Origin: Paenibacillus sp. JJ-100
GTDB taxonomy: Bacteria > Bacillota > Bacilli > Paenibacillales > Paenibacillaceae
Reading direction: 5' to 3'
NCBI RefSeq assembly: GCF_948329825.1
Contig: NZ_CAOJCM010000002.1
Coordinates: forward strand, 62,001 to 126,000
Length of the DNA stretch: 64,000 nucleotides
Positions 37,651 to 47,785 of the stretch are shown here, one piece after another (the first letter of the stretch is position 1; every line of letters starts with the position of its first letter). Below the pieces are notes generated by a model. It did no database searches. It had not been told where the DNA came from and saw only the letters and a program-made list of their open reading frames with translations. A program made the position numbers and the translations under genes.

Positions 37651-40337
37651 TCAAATGCCCATCTTTTCGTGATTCATCCATAATTTCATACGGGAGATGA
37701 CATCTTTAATATTGAGCGGTTTGCTGAGATAGTCTGTTGCTCCGGCGGCAATACATTTCTCCCGATCTTCTTTCATCGCTTTTGCCGTCAATGCAATGAT
37801 CGGAATCTCCTTCAAGCCGAGACGATTACGAATGTGGCGAGTTGTTTCATACCCGTCCAGCTCCGGCATCATGATATCCATCAGAATGATGTCCGGCTTA
37901 AGTCCTCCTTGCTCCAGTAACTGCAGACATTCGGTTCCATCCTGAGCAGAGATTACATTCATCCCATAGTGCTCCAGTGCATTCGCTAGCGCATAAACGT
38001 TACGAATATCATCATCCACAACAAGAACCTGTCGTCCCTTAAGTAGCGATTCCTCCAGAGGTGTTAGCCACTGTTCCAACTCTTTCATTTCCATCTCCAT
38101 TTGAGGTGCTGAAGGAATATTCTCATTCACTGAATCCGTATTATGTGCCTCATCAATGAATAACCTGGAGCCTTGCTCAGGATGGATTGCAACATCCTCT
38201 TGACGTAGGGGCAGAAACAATGTAAACACACTACCTTGTCCTACTCGACTTGCTGCCGAGATTGAGCCGCCCAGCAATGTAGCCAGTGATTGAGAGATCG
38301 ATAGTCCCAGTCCCGTGCCGCCGTATTTCCGCGCAGTTGCACCATCAGCCTGTTTAAATGCCTCAAAAATCTGCAGCAACTTTTCTTCTTCGATGCCAAT
38401 CCCGGTATCACTAATGGAAAATGCAATGACGTCTGTTTCCTGACCCATATGAGCGGGGTCTGCCAGGCGCATTTGAGAAATCGTCAGCGCAACTTCACCC
38501 TCGTTAGTGAATTTGAAGGCGTTCGACAGCAGATTTCTAAGAATCTGATGCAACCTCATCTCATCTGTTTCAATCGTAGCTGGAAGCGGGCTTTGTAATT
38601 GAATACGGAAGTCTATTTTTTTCTGCTCCGCCGTTTTCAAAAAGTACTGATTCATGATTTCGGGCAATGTGTTCAGATGAACATCGCTAAATTCCACTTC
38701 CATCTGCCCTGCCTCCACCTTAGACAGGTCAAGAATATCGTTAATCAGGTTCAGCAAGTCTTTACCAGATCTATAGATGACAGCTGCATAGTTCTGTTCT
38801 TCGGCACTTAAATGATGATGCTTGTTTTCAGCCAGAATTTCTGACAGAATCAGCATGCTGTTGAGAGGGGTACGCAGTTCATGCGACATGTTCGCCAGAA
38901 ATTCGGATTTGTATCCCGAACTGATTCGCAGCTGATCTGCGGCTACCGCAAGCTCTTGCGCGGCGCTCTCCGCTGCGCCCTTCTGAGACTCCAAACGTTC
39001 GTTCAAGATATATAGCTCTTCCGCTTGCAGCTGTAATTTCTCTGATTGTGCTTGTAACTCTTCGTTCATGGCCTGTGATTCATCATAAAGATGCTGAAGC
39101 TCCATTCGGGTAACGGTGGAATGAAGCGACACACCAAAGATCACAGTTAATTCCTTGATGACTTCCAGTGCCTTCTCCGATAAAGGCTTCATTGAAGCGA
39201 GTTCCATAACACCAACTGTTCTCCCCTCGAAGAGAATAGGCACAACCGTCAGTGAACTCGCTGAAGTATGCCCTAGCCCGGAAGAAATTCGGATGTAATT
39301 CTGAGGTAGATCATTCATACGCAGGACCCGCTGCTCCATTGCACTCTGACCGACCAATCCTTCGCCGGGTGCAATCGATATTTTCCCGAGAGAACGTTCC
39401 TTCTCTCCTTCCCCTGCATAAGCAGCAACACGCACTAAACGGTTGTCTCTCCAGCTGCTAACTCGCTCAAGAAACAACGAGACAACTCATCAAGGTTCAT
39501 TGGGTTCTGCAAAACCTTGGCAATTCCCGTGAGTTGATCCTTCACACGGTTTTGTTCCTGTACTTCGTCCAGTAATTGATTTGTCTCATGTCCGAGGTCG
39601 CTCGCTTTTTTTGCAACAGATCCCGGGAAAATCGAAATGGATCTGCTTCGTTCCCAGCTCGCCGCCTTCCGCAACACGGAGACCATGCTAACAGATGCAA
39701 GGGTACAGGTTTTGGCGAAACGTAGCTCTACTTTGCTCACAATTATGTATACGCTATGGGGTGTAATCTCGGCGCTATCCATTGCTGCCGCATTGATTGT
39801 GTCCGGCACCATCGTGAGAACTATTCAAGAGGTGAAGCAAACGATCAGCGATATCTCCAAAGGCGGCAATCTGAAGCAACGTATACGTGTTCGAACAAGA
39901 GATGAGATGGCCTTATCCTGATCCCCTTCTTGTTTCATCTGTATGGATCGTTTGCCGGCAATGTCAATCCAGCGGGTGATATGGGATTTCACATTTTGTA
40001 AACTCTGCTGCTGATCCGGATTATCACTAATCAGTGCGTATAACTGATCATAATTCGATTTCCACTCGGATAGTCCTTGATCATAAGGCTCAAGATAGCT
40101 CTCCTTCCCAGTAAGCATGAATCCTCGCTGTCCCGTCTCCATATCTAGCACGTTTTTTTCAATGGCGTTGGTTAGATTATGTACGTTTAGATCATGGTGG
40201 CTGATAAAATCATTCTCTTTTTGTAATACATTAATTTGGGCTGAAAGTACCACCAGCACTACGCCAAATAAGAGTACAACTACAAGATAGCCCAAAACAA
40301 TTTTGGAGCGTATCGTAAATCTTCTCGTTTTAGACAA
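37651..40337 (-). pseudogene. Hybrid sensor histidine kinase (CHASE3-HAMP-GAF-HisKA-HATPase-REC), disrupted
   Basis: The region codes for one kinase in broken pieces. The 5' part (TTG start at 40337 after GGAGGG, to about 39910) gives a membrane helix and a CHASE3 sensor domain. A roughly 306-bp piece coding for the end of CHASE3, the second membrane helix and HAMP lies on the opposite strand (39604-39911). The frame DLGHETNQLLDEV to LSELAA then resumes on the minus strand and shifts frame near 39435-39477 inside a GAF domain. From there to 37651 the remaining GAF, HisKA (ANMSHELRTPLNSM), ATPase (LLSNAFKFT) and receiver (VLVVDDD, ILMDIMMPELDG) domains are intact. As written no full-length kinase can be made; the 608-residue C-terminal frame could yield a soluble fragment if translated. 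Confidence 0.88.
39604..39911 (+). other. Inverted internal segment of the sensor kinase gene
   Basis: Read on the plus strand this segment gives ATDPGKIEMDLLRSQL, then a hydrophobic helix, then a HAMP domain ending RVRTRDEM. This is exactly the part missing from the minus-strand kinase frame. A GC dinucleotide lies at each boundary (39604-39605 and 39910-39911). Flipping the segment about these joins QDKA to FFATDPGK and RTRDEM to ASDLGHE, both in frame. The flanks show no long inverted repeat, and no recombinase gene is in the window. Confidence 0.85.
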
Positions 40338-40438
40338 CGTGGAACCCTCCAAATATATTCAAGCTATGAAATCAGTTGCATATGTATTTTATCCGCATAG
40401 GTATCTTATGACAAGCAAAATCTATGTCCCATGAGAAA

Positions 40439-40462
40439 AACGACCTGCTTCCGCAGATCGTT
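40439..40462 (-). terminator. Terminator of fumC
   Basis: AACGACCTGC pairs with GCAGATCGTT (one mismatch) around a 4-nt loop. The minus strand continues TTTTTCTC; T6 on the plus strand makes it symmetrical. Confidence 0.85.
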
Positions 40463-40512
40463 TTTTCGGGACTTTCTTCGTATTTTCTTCCTAAGAAGAT
40501 ATGATTAATAAG

Positions 40513-41901
40513 TTAGGCCTTTGGTGCAATCATTTTGGCTGGGTCTACATATTGATCGAATTGCTCCTCTGTAAGAAGTCCCGTCTGTAATGCGGCTTCC
40601 TTCAGAGACAAACCTTCTTTATGTGCAAGCTTTGCAATTTTGGCTGCATTCTCATATCCGATATGAGGATTCAGAGCAGTCACCAACATGAGCGAGTTAT
40701 CCAGATTATGTTTGATCTGATCCAGATTCGGCTCAATGCCTACTGCGCACTTGTCATTAAACGCAACGATTGAGTCAGCAAGCAACTGTACAGATTGTAA
40801 GAAGTTATAGATGATAACTGGCTTGAATACGTTAAGCTCAAAGTTACCTTGACTCGCCGCAAACCCGATCGCTGCATCGTTACCCATGACTTGTGTCACA
40901 ACCATTGTGATTGCTTCGCTCTGTGTTGGGTTCACTTTACCTGGCATAATCGAGCTGCCTGGCTCGTTCTCAGGGATACGAATCTCACCGAGACCGCTGC
41001 GTGGACCACTTGCAAGCCAGCGCACGTCGTTGGCAATTTTCATCAAATCCGCTGCAAGCGCTTTTACTGCACCGTGAGCATAAACTACTTCGTCATGGCT
41101 GGTCAGTGCATGGAATTTATTCGGCGCAGATACGAAATCTTTGCCTGTATGTTTACCAATCTCCTTGGCTGTGAGATCACCAAAGTCAGGATGTGCGTTG
41201 ATTCCGGTTCCTACCGCCGTACCACCAATGGCAAGCTCCTTCATGTACTGGACACTTTCACGAATCATGCGTTCACTTTTCCCTAGCATGGCTTCCCATC
41301 CGCTGATCTCTTGACCTAGCGTAATCGGCGTCGCATCCTGAAGGTGAGTACGTCCAATTTTGATGATATCCTTAAATGCTTCAGCTTTTTCAGTGAAAGT
41401 CGCTTTTAATACCGCAATTGCAGGCAGTAACTGATCTTCCACAGCAAGAACACCCGCGACGTGCAACGCTGTTGGGAATGTGTCGTTAGAGCTTTGCGAC
41501 ATATTTACATCATCATTTGGATGAAGGCGCTCTTCCTTACCTTTTTGCTCCAGCAGCTGATTACCAAGATTTGCGATGACTTCATTCACGTTCATGTTGG
41601 ACTGTGTACCACTACCCGTCTGCCATACAACCAATGGGAAGTGATCATCAATACGTCCTGCAATTATCTCATCTGCCGCATAAGCAATAGCATCTGCTTT
41701 CGCCGCTGATAACTTTCCTAATTTATGGTTACTGGCCGCAGCACTTTTCTTCAAAATGGCTAGAGCGCGAACCACTTCCATCGGCATATGCTCGCGTCCA
41801 ATCGGGAAATTCTCCTTACTGCGCTGCGTCTGAGCGCCCCACAGCCTGTCGGCTGGTACTTTCATCTCGCCTAACGTATCTCTCTCAATGCGGTATTCCA
41901 C
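40513..41901 (-). CDS. fumC: Fumarate hydratase class II
   Basis: A 462-residue fumarase that interconverts fumarate and L-malate in the citric acid cycle. The superfamily signature [13 protein letters not shown] and the conserved blocks [15 protein letters not shown] and [16 protein letters not shown] are intact. I chose the GTG at 41901 ([12 protein letters not shown]) because it matches the family N-terminus and has GGAGGAGG 8 nt upstream; the longer TTG frame would consist of the ribosome binding site itself. It is monocistronic. Confidence 0.97.
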   Translation of the reverse strand: MEYRIERDTLGEMKVPADRLWGAQTQRSKENFPIGREHMPMEVVRALAILKKSAAASNHKLGKLSAAKADAIAYAADEIIAGRIDDHFPLVVWQTGSGTQSNMNVNEVIANLGNQLLEQKGKEERLHPNDDVNMSQSSNDTFPTALHVAGVLAVEDQLLPAIAVLKATFTEKAEAFKDIIKIGRTHLQDATPITLGQEISGWEAMLGKSERMIRESVQYMKELAIGGTAVGTGINAHPDFGDLTAKEIGKHTGKDFVSAPNKFHALTSHDEVVYAHGAVKALAADLMKIANDVRWLASGPRSGLGEIRIPENEPGSSIMPGKVNPTQSEAITMVVTQVMGNDAAIGFAASQGNFELNVFKPVIIYNFLQSVQLLADSIVAFNDKCAVGIEPNLDQIKHNLDNSLMLVTALNPHIGYENAAKIAKLAHKEGLSLKEAALQTGLLTEEQFDQYVDPAKMIAPKA

Positions 41902-42059
41902 TTGCTTGTCCTCCTCCAAAATGTGATCTGGGTCTCTAGAAAGCTTGTGTATCTCGTCATATTATACATGATTCACGAGCAAGTTTTCACCTTTTCGACA
42001 AAATTGTAAGCGTTACGCAAAATAGACTGATTGTACGTGAATTTAAAACTGCTTCCGTT

Positions 42060-43070
42060 CTATTTTTGAGCTGCAATTGGATAGAGACGGCTGGTCTGTT
42101 CAAACAGTTCCCCTGGCTGCAATCCAATAAGACCACTCTCCTCTGCAGATATCCCTTCCACGTTCGGAGCATTGACCAGATTCATCTGTGGTTCTGGACA
42201 GAAAAATTCATTGCAAGCATTATTGTTCCAGATCATCCAATGTTTATAAGACGTACCTACATCGTACACCAGCTTGTCTCCTGTACGATGATCGGTCAGT
42301 TCCATGAAATTACGGCCATTCTGTGGCTCAGCAGTATAGTGATTATCCATCGCTGCAAAAAACGGATTAACTCCGCGCTGTTTGAGCTGTTCTTCTTCCG
42401 GTGTAAGCGGTTGAAATTGTCCTGTCGGCAGAGAACGCTCGTTTAATTCACGGCGCTGACCAATGGTTACTTTGGCCGTATAATCCGAAGATTTGCTATC
42501 CGGTGCAAAAGGAACTTTGATCGCAGTATGGAAAGCGAACAGGTTCGGCATATATTCTGAACCCGTATTATTTACGATCAACTGTTGTTGCAGACCATGG
42601 CTACTCAACGAATAACGAAGCGTTACAATAAAATTAAACGGCAAGTATTTGTAAAAAGGATGGCCTTCTCCGACAATTTGGCTGAGTGTGACATAACTCT
42701 CAAGTTCATTCGATCCATATCCTTCTACCGTCCACGCCACATCATGTAAAAATCCATGCAAGTGGTTTCCCGTTGCAGGTTCATTGATGGGAAGCTGATA
42801 GACTTTGCCATTCCATGGGAAACGACCGTCTTCATAGCGATTTGGCGGTGATAGAATCGGAATACCATACACAGCAGGAGCGGCCAGAAATTCATCCATC
42901 TGATCCTGATCTGGCTCTCTCAGGTAGCTGTACCCTTTTTCTGTATCCCGAAAAGCAACCAAATTTGCACCTACGCTAGGAATCACTGCTGCCTCGAATG
43001 AACTATAGCGCAGCCACACCGCAGGAATGCCGCCAAATTGTTCTTCAAAAGCTGTATTCTGATGTGTCAT
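42060..43070 (-). CDS. Aldose 1-epimerase family protein
   Basis: A 336-residue protein of the galactose-mutarotase-like fold. It has an N-terminal AAVIPSVGANLVAFRD, the substrate-site histidine region NHLHGFLHDVAWTVE and a FAFHTAIKVPF segment. In the family such proteins interconvert sugar anomers, but this subgroup is less characterised, so the sugar is unknown. I chose the ATG at 43070 (MTHQNTAFEE) because the longer frame's first codons encode GGAGGT. It is transcribed alone. Confidence 0.85.
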   Translation of the reverse strand: MTHQNTAFEEQFGGIPAVWLRYSSFEAAVIPSVGANLVAFRDTEKGYSYLREPDQDQMDEFLAAPAVYGIPILSPPNRYEDGRFPWNGKVYQLPINEPATGNHLHGFLHDVAWTVEGYGSNELESYVTLSQIVGEGHPFYKYLPFNFIVTLRYSLSSHGLQQQLIVNNTGSEYMPNLFAFHTAIKVPFAPDSKSSDYTAKVTIGQRRELNERSLPTGQFQPLTPEEEQLKQRGVNPFFAAMDNHYTAEPQNGRNFMELTDHRTGDKLVYDVGTSYKHWMIWNNNACNEFFCPEPQMNLVNAPNVEGISAEESGLIGLQPGELFEQTSRLYPIAAQK

Positions 43071-43187
43071 CGTTATATGTACCTCCTGCATACTAAGGTT
43101 ATATATTATACGGCTCGACTATATCATGATTACGTATAAAATAACAATCTGAGATCAAGAACAAATTAAACAAGAATACAAAATAAA

Positions 43188-43216
43188 AAGACAGCTCTTC
43201 GCATGAAGGCTGTCTT
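43188..43216 (-). terminator. Terminator of the metallo-hydrolase gene
   Basis: AAGACAGC pairs with GCTGTCTT around a partly paired loop, followed by TTTTATTTTG on the minus strand. Confidence 0.85.
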
Positions 43217-43277
43217 GATTTAATTTAAAACTCTTCAGTAACAACTTCTTCATAAGGAGAAGGTGAACGTCTTTATC

Positions 43278-44087
43278 TCATTCCACGTATTTCCCATGAT
43301 CCGGTACTACGTCTTCTTCAAAATGCTGATCAAGTGCTCTGAGCGATTCATGCAGCATCTCCCCGCTCAGCGCATGCCCATGTCCCGTTACAGCCATCTT
43401 GGGGTCGAGCGTCCGGATATAGTGCACAGATCGATGAGCGGCTTGCCAGTCCGTTGTAAAATACGCAGGAGGGCCATGTAGCTGTTTGTCCTGAAGCAGA
43501 ACACTCCAGAGCGACTCTTGCTTCACTGTGACAATTGCATCACCGGCAACCAGCAGCCGATCTGATTCACGAAATAGAGAGATATGCCCAGGCGTATGAC
43601 CAGGTGTATGTAACCATCTCCATCCCGTCAAACCAGGTACAGAGTGATCTTGGGGTAGACTGAACACCCGATCATCTAGATTAATCGCCTCGTTAGGATA
43701 CGCAAATGACAAACGCGCCATGAGACCTCCCCCTACGGATGGGTCTGCCGGGGGATAATTTTTCAAACCCGTCAGATATGGGATTTCAAATGGATGTGCA
43801 TACACGGGTACTCCCCAGAATTGTTCCAGTTCAATGACCGTCCCCACATGATCAAAATGACCATGAGTTAAAATAATGGCAGACGGTGGACCTTGAAAAC
43901 GCTCGGTTGCCACATCAACAATATGATTGGTGAATTTCGGCATACCTGTGTCCACAAGAACCCAGTTTCTGCTACCCGGATCTCCAATGAACACAACATT
44001 CACAAAAAGGGTACGCAAGCTCAAAATATCAGGAGCAATATTCTCGACGCTAGTCATTCCTGATGTAATCAGATTGTCAAATGCCAT
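43278..44087 (-). CDS. MBL-fold metallo-hydrolase
   Basis: A 269-residue metallo-beta-lactamase-fold protein. The zinc motif HGHFDHVGT, the HTPGHTPGHISLF histidine and the VAGDAIV aspartate are all in place, so it should be an active hydrolase. The subgroup is not resolved; glyoxalase II-like thioesterase or lactonase activity are both possible. The start ATG has GGGAGGT upstream. It is not in an obvious operon. Confidence 0.88.
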   Translation of the reverse strand: MAFDNLITSGMTSVENIAPDILSLRTLFVNVVFIGDPGSRNWVLVDTGMPKFTNHIVDVATERFQGPPSAIILTHGHFDHVGTVIELEQFWGVPVYAHPFEIPYLTGLKNYPPADPSVGGGLMARLSFAYPNEAINLDDRVFSLPQDHSVPGLTGWRWLHTPGHTPGHISLFRESDRLLVAGDAIVTVKQESLWSVLLQDKQLHGPPAYFTTDWQAAHRSVHYIRTLDPKMAVTGHGHALSGEMLHESLRALDQHFEEDVVPDHGKYVE

Positions 44088-44184
44088 TCACGGTTACCTC
44101 CCATCAGGCGAATTGTCTCTCTGGTTTTGTTCATTCCGTAGACTTCCCTTTTCTGAATCATCTATTCGGGATGAGAAAAATAAA

Positions 44185-44222
44185 ATAAAACGGCGCATTA
44201 CCTTTTCAGGGAATACACCGTC
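44185..44222 (-). terminator. Terminator of the small gene at 44271
   Basis: AAACGGCGCATTACC pairs imperfectly with GGGAATACACCGT, and the minus strand continues TTTTATTTTATTTT. Confidence 0.65.
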
Positions 44223-44270
44223 TAGTATAATCACGTATTTCATACTATAGAACAAAAATCTAGCCAATAA

Positions 44271-44543
44271 TCAAGCCGGATAAGCATCCAGAGCCGCATC
44301 CAGTAATTGATTGTAAAGATCGTCATCGTTCTCCAAAAGCTCGTCCATTTTGAGCAATTCTTCTTCGTCACCAGATTGTTCGGTGAAGTGCAAACTGTAG
44401 TCCCAATCCTTCCCGTTCTTGCTCATGAACGTAACTTCATATACAGACTTATTACCGTCTGCCTTGAATACAGTACTTCCTACGAAACTTTTTTCATCCT
44501 CACGATGCATCTCTGCTCGCATAATTTCGATTTTCACTTTCAT
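44271..44543 (-). CDS. Uncharacterised small acidic protein (90 aa)
   Basis: I do not recognise a family. A predicted beta-rich first half (KVKIEIMRAEM, KSVYEVTFMSKNGKDWDYSLHF) is followed by a very acidic helical tail (DEEELLKMDELLENDDDLYNQLL). It has no signal peptide or membrane segment. A Shine-Dalgarno (AAAAGGAGAG) precedes the ATG. The following terminator and the isolated position indicate a single-gene transcript. Confidence 0.7.
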   Translation of the reverse strand: MKVKIEIMRAEMHREDEKSFVGSTVFKADGNKSVYEVTFMSKNGKDWDYSLHFTEQSGDEEELLKMDELLENDDDLYNQLLDAALDAYPA

Positions 44544-44801
44544 ACTCTCCTTTTAATCTTTCATTCAAAGCTTTTCTCCAAAAATCATTCCCTAAGAGGG
44601 TCCAAATCAAAAATTGGGGTTTTTCTCTAAATTTCTGGCAAAGCTGTTTGGTAATTATTATTGGTTAATTGTACAATATATATCGTAGTAACGTATACAT
44701 TATTCATATGAAGGCCCTATGCCAAATCCTCATAATACTTCAAAGAGGACGATATAGACAGCCAGCTACGATATTTATATCACATTGGAGGTAAATTTAG
44801 C

Positions 44802-46034
44802 ATGAACAATTTTGAATCAAACCTGCAGCAATATGCTGAACTCGCTGTCAAAGTAGGGGTCAATATACACCCTGGTCAGACCCTTGTGGTGAATGCGCCG
44901 ATTACGGCGGCTCACTTTGTACGATTAATTGTTAAAGCCGCATACAATACAGGTGCGAAATTAGTTAAAGTCAACTGGAGCGACGAGACGGTTACCCGTC
45001 TTCACTATGATTTGGCTCCAGATGAAGCGTTCTCTATTGAGCCCAAATGGTTTGCAGGTGAGATGACTGAACTCGTTGAGCAAGGTGCGGCCGTTCTGCA
45101 TGTCATCGCTGAAAATCCTGATTTGCTGAACGGTGTTGCTCAGGAGCGTATCGTAACTAGCCAGAAAGTACGTGGTAAAGCGCTGGAGAAATATCGCGCG
45201 TATCAAATGGCAGACAAATTCAGTTGGTCAATTGTCGCCGTTCCTTCCCCTGAGTGGGCCGCAAAAGTATTCCCTGATCTCCCTGAAGAACAGCAAGTAG
45301 ATCGACTATGGGATGTTATTTTCAAAACAGTACGGATTGGAGAAAAAGACGCTGTCGCAGAATGGAAAACTCACCTGCATAACCTTGATTCACGTGCAGA
45401 CCTGCTGAACAGCAAAAAATATAAAAAGCTTCACTATACCGCCCCAGATACAGATTTGACTATTGAGCTTCCAGAGGGTCATATTTGGGTATCTGGCGGC
45501 AGCGTGAATGAGCAAGGACATGTCTTTATTGCGAATATGCCTACTGAAGAAGTATTTACTGCACCGCTTAAAACAGGCGTTAATGGTACAGTTCGGAGCA
45601 CGAAACCGCTCAGTTACGGTGGTAATCTGATTGACGGTTTCTCTCTCACCTTCGAGAACGGACGCATTGTTGATTACACAGCTGAACAAGGACTGGATGC
45701 GCTGAAAAATCTCATCGAAATGGATGAAGGTTCACATTATCTGGGTGAGGTTGCCCTTGTGCCGCACAAATCTCCGATTTCGGACACGAACATTCTGTTC
45801 TACAATACATTGTTTGATGAAAATGCATCCAATCACTTGGCGATCGGAAATGCCTATGCTTTCTGTCTGGAAGGCGGCAAATCGATGTCGAAGGAAGAAC
45901 TGATTGAACACGGGATGAACTCCAGTTTGACCCACGTCGATTTCATGATTGGTTCCGGCGAGATGAACATCTATGGTGTAACTTCGGATGGTACCGAAGA
46001 ACCAATCTTCCTGAATGGGAACTGGGCGTTCTAA
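44802..46034 (+). CDS. M29-family aminopeptidase (AmpS/aminopeptidase T type)
   Basis: A 410-residue metallo-aminopeptidase of family M29, which releases N-terminal residues from peptides in the cytoplasm. The typical length is kept. The metal-ligand regions near the C-terminus are visible: EMDEGSHYLGEVALV, FDENASNHLAIGNAY and NSSLTHVDFMIGSGEMNIYG. The start is an ATG with TTGGAGGT upstream. It is monocistronic with a strong terminator. Confidence 0.95.
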   Translation: MNNFESNLQQYAELAVKVGVNIHPGQTLVVNAPITAAHFVRLIVKAAYNTGAKLVKVNWSDETVTRLHYDLAPDEAFSIEPKWFAGEMTELVEQGAAVLHVIAENPDLLNGVAQERIVTSQKVRGKALEKYRAYQMADKFSWSIVAVPSPEWAAKVFPDLPEEQQVDRLWDVIFKTVRIGEKDAVAEWKTHLHNLDSRADLLNSKKYKKLHYTAPDTDLTIELPEGHIWVSGGSVNEQGHVFIANMPTEEVFTAPLKTGVNGTVRSTKPLSYGGNLIDGFSLTFENGRIVDYTAEQGLDALKNLIEMDEGSHYLGEVALVPHKSPISDTNILFYNTLFDENASNHLAIGNAYAFCLEGGKSMSKEELIEHGMNSSLTHVDFMIGSGEMNIYGVTSDGTEEPIFLNGNWAF

Positions 46035-46074
46035 ATCATTCAACACATTAAGTTTTTTTATCTATATCTCAACG

Positions 46075-46124
46075 AACAGACGGTTTTGCTGCTATGGATT
46101 CCATGGTTTGCAAGACCGCCTGTT
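46075..46124 (+). terminator. Terminator of the aminopeptidase gene
   Basis: AACAGACGGTTTTGC pairs with GCAAGACCGCCTGTT (two mismatches) and is followed by T6. Confidence 0.85.
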
Positions 46125-46274
46125 TTTTGTTTTTCAGCAAACTTTAGACTGGAGTTGAACTCTCTCATTTCAGGACGCTAAACAGGTCTAACGGACATTG
46201 TAAGGTTTCCATATTCTGTTGTAAAATGTAATGATACCAATGTTTGTGGACTGTTGACCAGAAAGGAGAGCACC

Positions 46275-46865
46275 ATGGCCAATCGGCTCCAGCTTTTACT
46301 CGCCTCAGATTTCCATCAATTAGGATCGGGACTTCAGGAAGAGGTATATTATGAATATTATAATATGGTGTATGGACTGATCGTCTATATTATCAAGGAA
46401 CGCGCAGCTGCTGAAGATATCATTCAAGAGGCTTTTATCAAAATCATTAAAAATAAACCCCTCTTCGAAGATGAGGTTAAACTCAGAGCTTGGCTCAAAG
46501 TTGTCACACGCAATACGGCAATTAATTATTTGCGAAAAAATAAAAATAACCGTAACCAACTGGATACAGATAGTGTTTTTACAGATATAGAGACACGTAA
46601 TCAAACATCTGCCTCGGTTGAAAGCATTGTTGAGACACAGATGATGCAAGAGTCTATTGAGCACTACCTTTCACAGTTGAAGCCCGAATACCGCGTGTTG
46701 ATTGAGATGCGTTGGAAGGAAGGCTTATCCTATCGAGAAATCGCTGAATGTTTAGATACGACAGAGGACATTGTGAAGCAGCGTTTATTCCGAGCCCGTG
46801 GCAGTATCAAGAAGAAATTACATAAAGAATGGGGTGGAAGTATTGAACAGAGGCAAGCCAAATAA
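46275..46865 (+). CDS. ECF-type RNA polymerase sigma factor
   Basis: A 196-residue group 4 sigma factor. Region 2 includes AAAEDIIQEAFIKIIKN and the -10-recognition stretch LKVVTRNTAINYLRKNKNN. Region 4 is SYREIAECLDTTEDIVKQRLFRARGSIKKKL. I chose the ATG at 46275 (MANRLQ) because GAAAGGAG is correctly spaced. It overlaps the downstream membrane protein, which looks like its anti-sigma factor. The inducing signal and target promoter are unknown. Confidence 0.93.
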   Translation: MANRLQLLLASDFHQLGSGLQEEVYYEYYNMVYGLIVYIIKERAAAEDIIQEAFIKIIKNKPLFEDEVKLRAWLKVVTRNTAINYLRKNKNNRNQLDTDSVFTDIETRNQTSASVESIVETQMMQESIEHYLSQLKPEYRVLIEMRWKEGLSYREIAECLDTTEDIVKQRLFRARGSIKKKLHKEWGGSIEQRQAK

Positions 46866-47784
46866 GCTTGAAGAACACTTGGACTCAGGCCTATACAATG
46901 AGTATTTTGATGCGGCGTTTGAGCAGGCTTTTGATGAAGCATTCGAGCAAGCTGCCTCCTCCCCTTCTGCCTCTCCTACCAGATCTATGCAACAATCCTG
47001 GCAAAAGGTACAGAAAGAGATTGAAAGACTTGGTGCCCATAAACGAAGAATGCGTACTTTCAAGCTTTCGGCCGTTGTTGCTGCTTCCGTAGCGATTGGT
47101 GCTGTTATTTTCAGTCTGCCATCTGGTACACAAGCGATATCCCCTCTTGTTCAGTCCATCAAAGAATGGGGCAATGGCATGAAATCCATCATGGTTGAGG
47201 AGCGATCTGTCGATCTTAGTCCTGATCCTTCTACCGCCAAAACGCCTCCGCCACCCGATCGTGAGTCTAGCCATGTTATTACTGATGAGGCGGCAGGCAT
47301 TCCAGCTTTTGAACTCGATAGTCATTTTTATCGTCCAGTTGCTGTCACTGAAGAGATCGCTCGAGATGGATTTCTGGGGAAATTCATTTTATCCAAAGCC
47401 ATCCCTGCTCGTTTTAATAAGGTAAAATACGAACTCATGCTGGACACGGATAATCCAGAAAATCCAGACAACTTTTACGAGTCCGATATGATGAGAGTGA
47501 AATATTCCATCCAGGGCAAAAACGATTCGGAAGAGCTTATACAGTTTGATTATGAATATGTTAAGCCGGGACAGTCGATCGAGAAGACGCCACTACAGAA
47601 AAGTGAAACTGTGAAGCTCATCGATGATAGTGAAGCGCTGGTGTATGTTGGTCCCCCTTTCAATTCCATTCAGTGGGTGACGGGTTCTCTAAGTATGAGC
47701 CTGTTTGGAAGTGTGACTGAAGAAGAAATGATTGCTATTGCTAATGATTTTGTGGAGCAGAACTCTCCTGCAAAACAAAATTAA
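46834..47784 (+). CDS. Putative membrane anti-sigma factor
   Basis: About 316 residues. A cytoplasmic N-terminal part of about 70 residues (acidic, with the repeated FDAAFEQAFDEAFEQA pattern) is followed by one membrane helix (LSAVVAASVAIGAVIFSL) and a large extracytoplasmic domain rich in Pro and acidic residues. The arrangement, and the overlap of about 30 nt with the sigma gene, fit an anti-sigma factor; no classical zinc HxxxCxxC motif is present. The start may be the GTG at 46834 or the TTG at 46843, and the latter has a better spaced GGTGG. Confidence 0.75.
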   Translation: MEVLNRGKPNKLEEHLDSGLYNEYFDAAFEQAFDEAFEQAASSPSASPTRSMQQSWQKVQKEIERLGAHKRRMRTFKLSAVVAASVAIGAVIFSLPSGTQAISPLVQSIKEWGNGMKSIMVEERSVDLSPDPSTAKTPPPPDRESSHVITDEAAGIPAFELDSHFYRPVAVTEEIARDGFLGKFILSKAIPARFNKVKYELMLDTDNPENPDNFYESDMMRVKYSIQGKNDSEELIQFDYEYVKPGQSIEKTPLQKSETVKLIDDSEALVYVGPPFNSIQWVTGSLSMSLFGSVTEEEMIAIANDFVEQNSPAKQN

Positions 47785-47785
47785 A

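Noticed and set aside
39598-39920. Long inverted repeats bounding the flipped kinase segment
   Set aside because: The boundaries share only a GC dinucleotide; TGTTCGAACA near the right end is a self-palindrome without a true partner on the left.
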